DNA of 13,488 nucleotides. Origin: an uncultured Bacteroidales bacterium (GTDB lineage Bacteria; Bacteroidota; Bacteroidia; Bacteroidales; Tenuifilaceae). Shown here piece after piece: positions 7,058 to 13,017 of this stretch. How positions within the stretch are numbered: the first letter of the stretch is position 1; the number at the start of each line of letters is the position of its first letter. A program made the position numbers and the translations under genes. Location of the stretch: contig CALGIR010000075.1 of assembly GCA_937915475.1 (NCBI GenBank), positions 1 to 13,488 on the forward strand, in the 5' to 3' direction. The notes beneath the pieces were generated by a model. The model searched no databases. It had not been told where the DNA came from and worked only from the letters and a program-made list of their open reading frames with translations.

Positions 7058-7279
7058 TTAGAAACCACCCCTAAATCTGTTTTGCATTCCAAATCCGCGA
7101 TTTGGGCCACGGCCACGACCTCTTCGGCCAAAGCCAAAACCTCTACCGAAGTCTTGATTCTGTATTTCTTCTTCGGTGCTTTGCGATTTTTGGTTTGCAC
7201 CATAATTAGTGCATTTTCCCATTCTGCGGCCAGTCATTGGACCTTGTCCGGCTGGCCCTCTTTGATTAAAACCTGGCAT
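7058..7279 (-). CDS. DUF5320-type small Gly/Arg-rich protein
   Basis: A 73-residue protein with the family opening MPGFNQRGPAGQGPMTGRR and a following Cys at 23. A short polar spacer leads to a Gly/Arg/Phe-rich tail with repeated GFGRG/GRGRG units and a final RGGF. DUF5320 proteins are found in anaerobes and archaea next to NifX-like and MinD-ferredoxin genes. No function is established to my knowledge. The basic, low-complexity tail suggests binding to nucleic acid or to an acidic partner, but that is a guess. An unusually strong ribosome binding site precedes the ATG. The next upstream gene is a shorter relative, so this is probably a tandem duplication. Confidence 0.75.
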   Translation of the reverse strand: MPGFNQRGPAGQGPMTGRRMGKCTNYGANQKSQSTEEEIQNQDFGRGFGFGRRGRGRGPNRGFGMQNRFRGGF

Positions 7280-7281
7280 AT

Positions 7282-7289
7282 TACCTCCT
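7282..7289 (-). promoter_or_regulatory. Strong Shine-Dalgarno site of the 73-residue gene
   Basis: Read on the minus strand this is AGGAGGTA, ending 2 nt before the ATG at 7279. It is a near-perfect anti-16S match with about 4-5 nt spacing counted from AGGAGG. Bacteroidota genes usually lack such sites, and most genes in this window do. The 59-residue relative upstream has a similar AACAGGAG leader (AGGAGA at 7530-7535). The shared leader suggests high translation of both, or common descent. Confidence 0.7.
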
Positions 7290-7346
7290 GTTTAATTGAT
7301 TAATAAATTGTGTTAAGTTGTAAAAGTAAAAGTTAGTATCGGTGCG

Positions 7347-7526
7347 TTACTCTCCGCTTTTTAAACGTTTTCCAAGTCCCTCACCACATCCAGCTTTGCG
7401 CTTTTTACCCATACCTTTACCTAGTTTATTCAACTTCTCATTTTCAGAAGTTTCACTGCATTCGCCCAAACGGCGACCTGTTTTAGCGCCTTTCCCTTCG
7501 GGGCCTGTTCCATCGAGTTTAGGCAT
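7347..7526 (-). CDS. Short DUF5320-like protein (59 residues)
   Basis: A small gene I found by reading the minus strand: ATG at 7526, TAA at 7347-7349. The product opens MPKLDGTGPEGKGAKTGRR, then LGEC, which matches the MP..D.TGP.G.G..TGR..G.C opening of the DUF5320 family and lines up with the 73-residue protein downstream. After a short acidic stretch the tail is Lys/Gly-rich (KLGKGMGKKRKAGCGEG), with a second Cys at 47. It starts 12 bp after the NifX-like gene, with AGGAGA 3-4 nt before its ATG. Its length, conserved opening, site for translation and place in the operon support a real gene. Function is unknown. Confidence 0.75.
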   Translation of the reverse strand: MPKLDGTGPEGKGAKTGRRLGECSETSENEKLNKLGKGMGKKRKAGCGEGLGKRLKSGE

Positions 7527-7538
7527 AATTCTCCTGTT

Positions 7539-7856
7539 TTAATGGTTTAGCATTTCAATTACATCTGTAATTGTTTTGCTTTGGTCTTTTACTACAATCA
7601 TCTGTATTTTAAGACTATCAACAAGCGATTTAATTTTCATTCCAAATTCGCCCGACACTATTTTTTTTACATTTTTTGAAGCAACAAGCTGTACAGATGC
7701 TGGCCCTGCACCATTCTCTACTTCTTTGTTTGGGTTTGGAATAAATTCGGTGGATTTGCTTTCGGTATCGTAAATTACGAAGTAGGAGCAACGTCCAAAA
7801 CGTTCGTCAACTTTAGAATCAAGTGTATTTCCGGTGGATGTAATGGCAATTTTCAT
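7539..7856 (-). CDS. NifX/ORP-like protein (dinitrogenase iron-molybdenum cofactor biosynthesis domain)
   Basis: A 105-residue single-domain member of PF02579. It opens MKIAITSTG and carries the family's D.kVDeRFGRC segment (residues 13-23, with Asp17, Arg19, Phe20, Gly21 and Cys23), the N.ENGAGPASVQL region and a GEFGMKI turn. This is the usual size for stand-alone ORP/NifX-like proteins, which bind metal clusters in characterised cases (the Mo-Cu cluster of Desulfovibrio orange protein, FeMo-co precursors for NifX). It is the first gene after the DUF134 regulator, 27 bp apart, and 12 bp before the 59-residue gene. It differs clearly from the second NifX-like protein of this block, which suggests two separate carrier or sensor roles. 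Confidence 0.9.
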   Translation of the reverse strand: MKIAITSTGNTLDSKVDERFGRCSYFVIYDTESKSTEFIPNPNKEVENGAGPASVQLVASKNVKKIVSGEFGMKIKSLVDSLKIQMIVVKDQSKTITDVIEMLNH

Positions 7857-7883
7857 TTTTTTTTGTTTTATGTTATTTTAAGT

Positions 7884-8456
7884 TTATTTTCTTTTTCTCT
7901 TCATGCGTGCATTGCATTTTGGGCAAACCTCTTGGCTACAGGGAACTCTGAACTTATGCTGAATTTCGTGGCCACAACCTGGGCAAATGCACATATTTTG
8001 ATTGTCAACAAAATCTGCTGTACTGGTTGTTTTAGCATCAACATCAAAACTTGATATTGTATTCTCGCCACACAAAGGACAGGCAGATGTTTCGATTTCT
8101 CTGAAAGGATTATTAAAGTAGCATTTACAGCTATGGCATTGATGCCAATCGCTATCGAAATAAACCTTACCACCCTCAATGGATATTTGAAGTCCCTCAA
8201 CAAACGCCTTGGCAATTTTTTGTCTTACCCTAGCGTATATCCTTGTAAAGGTTGGGCGCGACACGCCCATCATAACTGATGACTGGTGATGGTTGTACAT
8301 GTCGTAATCGCATAACCGAAGAGCCTCATACTCCTCGAAATGAAGTATTATTGGTTCTTGATGCGGCTGCTCCTTAACCTCACGTCCATAAGGTTTAAAA
8401 CCCTTTACTGATGGAGGATTAAGCACTTTCCTTATTTTTCTAACTCGTGGCGACAT
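7884..8456 (-). CDS. DUF134 family HTH protein with C-terminal zinc ribbons, probable autoregulator
   Basis: A 190-residue protein. Residues 1-96 are a DUF134 (PF02001) domain: FEEYEALRLCDYD (40-52), a helix-turn-helix segment MMGVSRPTFTRIYARVRQKIAKA (62-84) and the closing ISIEGG (91-96). The rest is cysteine-rich. Pairs Cys107/110 and Cys126/129 can form one zinc ribbon. CPGCGHE (158-164), VPC (171-173) and CPKC (178-181) form a second. A Lys/Arg tail ends the protein. DUF134 proteins resemble sigma-like DNA-binding proteins. As first gene of the block, directly behind an operator-covered promoter, it is the natural candidate for sensing metal or redox state and controlling the block. That role is inferred, not shown. 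Confidence 0.8.
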   Translation of the reverse strand: MSPRVRKIRKVLNPPSVKGFKPYGREVKEQPHQEPIILHFEEYEALRLCDYDMYNHHQSSVMMGVSRPTFTRIYARVRQKIAKAFVEGLQISIEGGKVYFDSDWHQCHSCKCYFNNPFREIETSACPLCGENTISSFDVDAKTTSTADFVDNQNMCICPGCGHEIQHKFRVPCSQEVCPKCNARMKRKRK

Positions 8457-8470
8457 ACCTGTATAATCAA

Positions 8471-8504
8471 ATGTTCACTGCAAACATAGTGAACATATGT
8501 TCAT
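8471..8504. promoter_or_regulatory. Operator with three TGAACAT half-sites
   Basis: A perfect 14-bp palindrome, TGAACATATGTTCA, lies at 8490-8503. A third half-site, ATGTTCACT at 8471-8479, is a perfect 9-bp inverted repeat of AGTGAACAT at 8488-8496. The array covers the spacer, the -7 element and the likely start point of the promoter of the DUF134 gene. This is the geometry of a repressor site, and autoregulation by the DUF134 protein is the simplest reading. Confidence 0.75.
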
Positions 8505-8512
8505 TCAGCAAG
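8481..8512 (-). promoter_or_regulatory. Bacteroidota-type promoter of the DUF134/NifX/MinD block
   Basis: Read on the minus strand, TATGTTTG (plus positions 8481-8488) matches the TAnnTTTG -7 consensus exactly. A TTG-containing -33 element (CTTG, plus 8509-8512) lies 20 bp upstream of it. Transcription would start near 8474, giving a leader of under 20 nt before the ATG at 8456. This is the only good promoter match I found in the block. The -33 element is the weaker half. Confidence 0.6.
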
Positions 8513-8867
8513 TTATTTCATCATAAAAATGAAAAGAAATGAAGAAAATGGCATTAGGTGTTGGTTTACCCTATGTTTTTATGCGAATACGCTGCTTAAA
8601 GCTTTGCTGGTGAAGTTTATGGTATTGTAAATTAGTATGACTCACGATTTAACGTAAAGTTGATAGTTTTTGAACATGGTTGATTATAAAATACAACCCT
8701 ATAGATGTCAAGCGCCGAGTAATTAGACAATTACTCGGCGCTTGGCATTTGTAGAATATTCTAATAAACTCTTAGATTTCGAGAATATATTTTATGGAGT
8801 AACAGAAACCAATATTTTATTAGAGGTAGAGCTATAAAATAGTTGATTACATTTCTGAAAAATAGAA
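8513..8867. other. Intergenic region without a supportable gene
   Basis: This lies between the DUF4465 gene's stop and the block promoter. It holds the long hairpin at 8703-8750 and, right beside it, a perfect 12-bp palindrome TAGAATATTCTA at 8752-8763. Short open frames occur (for example 8529-8630 on the + strand, 33 codons), but nothing supports them. No RNA gene is recognised. Confidence 0.5.
8703..8750. repeat. Long near-perfect hairpin with a 4-nt loop
   Basis: AAGCGCCGAGTAATT (8710-8724) and its exact reverse complement (8729-8743) flank the loop AGAC. The pairing continues outward to 8703/8750, with two positions that wobble in a plus-strand RNA, giving about 22 bp in all. It is about 120 nt past the DUF4465 stop and could terminate or protect that transcript. 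Neither side has a U-tract, so an ordinary intrinsic terminator is not proven. Confidence 0.7.
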
Positions 8868-9593
8868 TTAACTACTAAATGCAATGTGAAAATTATCAAT
8901 GCAAAAATATGCTGGTGTTTTCATGCCAGATTCACTATTGTCGGATGAAGATAAAGTAAAGATAATTTTAGATGAACCACTTAACGTTGATAAATCAAAA
9001 AATGTCCATTCGTCAATTATATACGATTTTTCTCCACGATAATCAGCTAAATAAAACTCACAGATATTAACCGATTCATTATTAGTATCATATCCTGTAG
9101 CAGTTATCTTAAACCAATCTCCTTCCTCAAATGGTGTTGTAGATTCATCACCGTTAAGCATAGAATAATAGGCAAGAGAAGTGTTTGTTACCCATACCGA
9201 CAGCGGGATAGCTTCACTCATAAAGGACATTGTGGCGCTCTCCTCTTTAACGTGAACAACGGAATACGTATTTAGCGGATTACCCCCCTTGCTAATGTAA
9301 GCGCAAAACTCACTGTTGTAACCTACTGCTTCTGCATCGGTTATGTTAGAGTAGGCAAAACCTTTCCAGTATCCTTCTCCTTCATTTTCTTCATAATGGT
9401 TATAAAAACTAACTGCCCCAAATTGCTTGAAACCTGTTCCATCTTCACCATTCCAGTATGTTTCGGGAGCGAGGTATGCTTCATGGAAAGTAACGATTTG
9501 CTCAAAATATGATTCGCCTTCTTTCATACATGAACTTAACGACAAGATTAAAACAGCTATTGCTATTACTCTGAAGTGGTTAAAGTGTGCCAT
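8868..9593 (-). CDS. DUF4465 domain lipoprotein
   Basis: A 241-residue exported lipoprotein. A signal peptide with hydrophobic core at about 9-19 ends in the lipobox LSSC, so Cys22 would be lipidated. Family marks run through the mature part: TYWNGED (45-51), YWKGFAYSNITD (75-86), VTNTSLAYYSMLNGD (135-149), DWFKITATGYD (159-169), FYLADYRG (180-187) and the closing TPAYFCIDNF (226-235). DUF4465 is a mostly beta-sheet family in Bacteroidota with no firm function; I recall members near corrinoid-uptake genes of Bacteroides, but no TonB receptor or transporter is beside this one. It is monocistronic by appearance, with about 310 bp upstream and 410 bp downstream empty. The likely site is the outer membrane or cell surface. 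Confidence 0.85.
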   Translation of the reverse strand: MAHFNHFRVIAIAVLILSLSSCMKEGESYFEQIVTFHEAYLAPETYWNGEDGTGFKQFGAVSFYNHYEENEGEGYWKGFAYSNITDAEAVGYNSEFCAYISKGGNPLNTYSVVHVKEESATMSFMSEAIPLSVWVTNTSLAYYSMLNGDESTTPFEEGDWFKITATGYDTNNESVNICEFYLADYRGEKSYIIDEWTFFDLSTLSGSSKIIFTLSSSDNSESGMKTPAYFCIDNFHIAFSS

Positions 9594-9904
9594 AAGTTTT
9601 AGTAGTTTAATGATTAAACAATTTTATCTTAAGTCTTAAGATTATGAAGCTACCACAATGGTATGTGGTGTTTCATTAGTAAGTATAATCCTATATTTGC
9701 TAGCAAATTTTGTACCACAAGTATTGTTTAACTATAGGTTTAGCTTGCCAATGTAATTCCTAACGATAATTGAACTAATTATCTGAATATGCTCCTTATG
9801 GGGATAGGGGGTTTGAGTAGTGAATTACTATTTAGCAGTAGTTTTACTGATAACTTTTGTTTGTTAGGACCATTAATTCAAACAATAAGGGTTGTTAGAG
9901 GAAC
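9594..9904. other. Intergenic region upstream of the DUF4465 gene
   Basis: No gene or known RNA is recognised in these 311 bp. Small inverted repeats are present: TCTTAAGA at 9634-9641 within the repeat TCTTAAGTCTTAAGA; ACCACA/TGTGGT at 9652-9657 and 9664-9669; and GATAATT/AATTATC at 9765-9771 and 9777-9783. The first two lie 40-75 bp before the DUF4465 ATG and could be regulatory. No convincing promoter or cobalamin riboswitch is seen. Confidence 0.4.
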
Positions 9905-11599
9905 TTAAGGGTTAGTCGTTACCCTAACTATTTGCTTGCAAATATCCTCAGGGCATTCAGTTGAGGCATCAACTACTATTACATTGGTTAGGTTCCATCG
10001 TTGTTTTACCTCATCAATATAAATATTGCGAATTGAGAGTACAATTGGTCCATTATGCGTGCTCAGTAAGGTTGATAAATCGTCCGCCCAGAGTTTTCCT
10101 TCTAATTCAAATTTCCCAATTTCATCAACAAAAACAACCGCATTAGCTTGGGTATTTTGCAATGCATTTTTTCCTAAACGTATTGCTGTTGGATTGAAAA
10201 AGAACGAATGAAACTGTAGCCACTCCTTTGTTGTGCGGTCGCATAGTAAAATCGATTCTTTTTTTGGTAATGTTACTAGGTTAAAACCAGAGCGTTGCTG
10301 GTTATTATCCCAAAGCCCCTCGGCAATAAAACCAGCCAAGGGTATTTCTTCTTTTTCAATAAGGGCAACCATCTCTTTCATAAAGGTGGTTTTCCCACTT
10401 TGCCTATCGCCAGTAATAATAAAGATTTTGTTGGGGTAAGCGCTGTTGCTTTCATAGGTGAAATGAGTAAACATTTTCTCAATTAGTGGGATTGGCTGAA
10501 ATACTTTTCTAGAGTCCTTTTTTAGGGTTGCTAGAAGGTGCGGTAGTGCATGGTGTGCTTGATTATATGATTTTGCCAAAGGCAAAAACTTGCTATTGCC
10601 AAAGTGTCTCGATACGCCCTTGCTCATCATTTCAATACTTATGCATGCAAATGCAACTAATACCACTGATGCTCTTACAAGGATTATTAGGGAGTTCTCG
10701 AGTATTTTGTAGACCTGAATTGACGAACCATCTTTACCCAGCTGGATAAAAACTGAAGAGATTGCTGAAATAATGATAATAGTAATCCAAAATGTTGGCC
10801 GCGACATTAATTGCCTAACCCTACCATACCTTAACAGGCAGAGCATTAAGTAAAGTATTCCGCCAGAGAGCCAGTAAATTGGATTGACATAGTTTTTTAT
10901 AAAGATAAAAACGGTTAGCCATGCTATATGAAAGAGCAAAAATGTGACCCCACCTTTATATCCACTCGGATTTAGTGGTTTAAAACCATTCGCTTGCTTA
11001 ATAAGCCTAATGTTATCTACATTGATTTTTGATTTTATTCTATTGCCCCCTTTGTAGCCTGTATAGGCAGCAAACGCCCCAATTATGAAATAGATAAGGA
11101 TAAATAGTATAACTGGTATTAAATAACTCTTCGATTCGGTTATCCCAGATAAAATAGGGATATTAAAAATAGATTTATAGGCTTCAATAATATCGACACC
11201 ATAAATCATAATTAGCCTAAAGAGTTTAAAGGCTAGAACCGAGAGGAGGGCTAATCCTCCTCCAATTGCATAGCCAATAATATTTGTTCCAGCCAACAGT
11301 ACGCCCAACTCCATTAACAACCCTTCAATTGTAATACCTAACATTGGCGAAAGGATTACAGGGCTTGGCGAAACGGTTTTAAGCGCTGCGCAAACCAGTG
11401 CTGCACGCCAAAACACGCCTTGGCCGCCAAAAACTCTAACTCCAGAAACAAGGATTATTACACCCAATGCAGAAAGGAAGGTCCCTGCAACCATTGGGAC
11501 ACCCACATTATGGAGTAGGCTTCCCGCAACAATCTCAAAAGCACCCCATATGCTACCTAAAATTGTTGCTGTTTGCCAGGGATTGTTTTGCTGCTGCAT
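9905..11599 (-). CDS. Multi-domain membrane protein fused to a THEP1-type P-loop NTPase
   Basis: A 564-residue protein. Residues 10-185 are a first membrane module with about five to six helices and a KTVSPSPVILSPMLGI loop (74-89) before an E-rich helix (IEGLLMELG). Residues 215-335 are a second module with about four helices (218-238, 241-257, 270-287, 302-323). A soluble linker (340-388) precedes a COG1618/THEP1-type NTPase with Walker A GDRQSGKTT (397-405) and Walker B VVFVDEIGKFELEG (488-501). The module order recalls an ECF transporter's substrate-binding (S) and coupling (T) proteins, but the ATPase is not the ABC type. That comparison is my inference from pattern and may be wrong. The NTPase call is solid. 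The gene stands alone behind the pepT terminator. Substrate unknown. Confidence 0.7.
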   Translation of the reverse strand: MQQQNNPWQTATILGSIWGAFEIVAGSLLHNVGVPMVAGTFLSALGVIILVSGVRVFGGQGVFWRAALVCAALKTVSPSPVILSPMLGITIEGLLMELGVLLAGTNIIGYAIGGGLALLSVLAFKLFRLIMIYGVDIIEAYKSIFNIPILSGITESKSYLIPVILFILIYFIIGAFAAYTGYKGGNRIKSKINVDNIRLIKQANGFKPLNPSGYKGGVTFLLFHIAWLTVFIFIKNYVNPIYWLSGGILYLMLCLLRYGRVRQLMSRPTFWITIIIISAISSVFIQLGKDGSSIQVYKILENSLIILVRASVVLVAFACISIEMMSKGVSRHFGNSKFLPLAKSYNQAHHALPHLLATLKKDSRKVFQPIPLIEKMFTHFTYESNSAYPNKIFIITGDRQSGKTTFMKEMVALIEKEEIPLAGFIAEGLWDNNQQRSGFNLVTLPKKESILLCDRTTKEWLQFHSFFFNPTAIRLGKNALQNTQANAVVFVDEIGKFELEGKLWADDLSTLLSTHNGPIVLSIRNIYIDEVKQRWNLTNVIVVDASTECPEDICKQIVRVTTNP

Positions 11600-11626
11600 T
11601 TATCCTAAGATTTACTGGTTAAAACA

Positions 11627-11670
11627 AAACGCCAAAGCGTGGTGTTTATTCTCCAAGCACTTTGGCGTTT
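11627..11670 (-). terminator. Rho-independent-type terminator after peptidase T
   Basis: AAACGCCAAAG (11627-11637) pairs perfectly with CTTTGGCGTTT (11660-11670). On the minus strand the stem is followed by TGTTTT (plus 11621-11626), giving a U-rich tail. It starts 14 bp past the pepT stop and ends 27 bp before the start of the NTPase gene, so it separates the two units. The loop is long (22 nt), with a short inner stem possible. Confidence 0.75.
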
Positions 11671-11683
11671 ATTTCGTAAGTAA

Positions 11684-12922
11684 TTATTTTTGAGCGTAAA
11701 GCTCAATAATCTTAAGCATTACCTCGGTTGCCTTTACCATGCTGTTAACAACAACATACTCCTGTTTACCGTGGAAGTTTTCGCCACCAGCAAATAGGTT
11801 TGGACAAGGTAACCCCATGTATGATAAGCGAGCCCCGTCGGTTCCGCCACGTATTGGTTTTACGTCAGGCTTAACTCCAACTAGTTTCATTGCCTCAACG
11901 GCTGTATCTACCACGTGAATTACGGGTTCAACCATCTGGCGCATATTGTAGTATTGGTCTTTTATCTCAAGGGTAACAACTCCTTGGCCATATTTCATGT
12001 TGATAAATTCGGCAACTTTAGCAATATATTCTTTTTGGGCCTCAAATTTTTCGCGGTTATGGTCGCGAATAATATATTGGGATGTAGCATTCTCAACCGA
12101 GCCATCTATTTTAATAAGATGATAGAAACCATCATACCCTTCGGTATGCTCAGGTCTTTCATTGGCAGGTAGGAGGCTGTTAAACTCCATAGCCACATGA
12201 ATTGCATTTATCATTTTATCTTTGGCGTAGCCTGGATGGATATTACGACCCTGAACAGAAATTTTTGCGCCTGCAGCGTTAAAGTTTTCGTACTCTAACT
12301 CGCCAATGGCTCCGCCATCGAGGGTATATGCAAAATCGGCATTAAATTTCTTTACGTCAAAATGGTCAACTCCACGACCAACCTCCTCGTCAACGGTAAA
12401 TCCAATGCGGATTGGGCCGTGCTTAAACTCAGGATTGCTCATCATGTAGTCAATGGCAGTCATAATTTCTGCAATGCCTGCCTTATCGTCGGCGCCCAGT
12501 AGGGTTGTACCATCGGTAACAATAAGCGTTTGCCCCTTGTAGCCTAGGAGTTCAGGGAACTCTTTTGGCGAAAGCGTAACGTTTAAATCCTTGTTAAGGA
12601 TAATTTCCGAACCATCGTAGTTCTCAATAAAACGGGGTTTAACGTCCTTTCCGCTCATATCTGGTGCGGTATCAACGTGAGCAAGGAAACCAATAGTGGG
12701 TACCTTTTTGTCGATGTTACTGGGTACAGTCGCCATTACGTAACCGTATTTATCAATAGTTGCATCCTTTAGCCCCAAATCCTTTAATTCCTGAACCAGT
12801 AGGTTTGAAAGGTCAAGCTGTTTTTTGGTGCTGGGAAAGATATCGGAAACGGTATCATCGGCTTGTGTATCGATTTTTACATAGCGTAGGAATCGGTCGA
12901 TTAATAATTTTTCGTTTATCAT
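11684..12922 (-). CDS. pepT: Peptidase T (tripeptide aminopeptidase, M20B)
   Basis: A cytoplasmic zinc enzyme that removes the N-terminal residue of tripeptides. At 412 residues it is full length for the family. The two-zinc site and catalytic residues are all visible: His82 and Asp84 in AHVDT, Asp145 in GADDKAG, the Glu179-Glu180 pair in TVDEEVG, Asp202 in TLDGG, and His384 in GGENFHGKQEY. The dimerisation domain lies between, with NIHPGYAK near 229. The segment IRGGTDGARLSYMGLPCPNL is typical of PepT rather than other M20 members. The ATG at 12922 is the first in frame and matches known starts. An OPT transporter gene ends 95 bp upstream, so peptide uptake and cleavage are probably linked. 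Confidence 0.95.
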   Translation of the reverse strand: MINEKLLIDRFLRYVKIDTQADDTVSDIFPSTKKQLDLSNLLVQELKDLGLKDATIDKYGYVMATVPSNIDKKVPTIGFLAHVDTAPDMSGKDVKPRFIENYDGSEIILNKDLNVTLSPKEFPELLGYKGQTLIVTDGTTLLGADDKAGIAEIMTAIDYMMSNPEFKHGPIRIGFTVDEEVGRGVDHFDVKKFNADFAYTLDGGAIGELEYENFNAAGAKISVQGRNIHPGYAKDKMINAIHVAMEFNSLLPANERPEHTEGYDGFYHLIKIDGSVENATSQYIIRDHNREKFEAQKEYIAKVAEFINMKYGQGVVTLEIKDQYYNMRQMVEPVIHVVDTAVEAMKLVGVKPDVKPIRGGTDGARLSYMGLPCPNLFAGGENFHGKQEYVVVNSMVKATEVMLKIIELYAQK

Positions 12923-12958
12923 AGTTTATTAATTTTAGTTAATTGTGCTCAATGTTTT

Positions 12959-13008
12959 AAGAATGAAGACGGGAGCAAAAAAGAACATAACCTTCCGTCC
13001 TCAATCTT
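12959..13008 (-). repeat. Imperfect inverted repeat between the OPT transporter and pepT
   Basis: Arms at 12959-12972 (AAGAATGAAGACGG) and 12995-13008 (CCGTCCTCAATCTT) pair over 14 positions. In the minus-strand RNA there is one mismatch and one G.U wobble. The loop is 22 nt. No U-tract follows on the minus strand. It may attenuate or process the transporter-pepT transcript rather than end it. Confidence 0.5.
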
Positions 13009-13017
13009 CTAAAATTA

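Noticed and set aside
6606..7856. Nitrogenase (nif) locus
   Set aside because: Only the shared NifX-type domain is present; no nifH, nifD, nifK, nifE, nifN or nifB gene is in the window.
7901..8215. 104-codon minus-strand frame overlapping the DUF134 gene
   Set aside because: It is an alternative frame within the zinc-ribbon coding region and has no recognisable features; the DUF134 frame has clear motifs.
8529..8630. 33-codon plus-strand frame with a hydrophobic C-terminal half
   Set aside because: Too short and without supporting signals or a recognisable family; likely chance.
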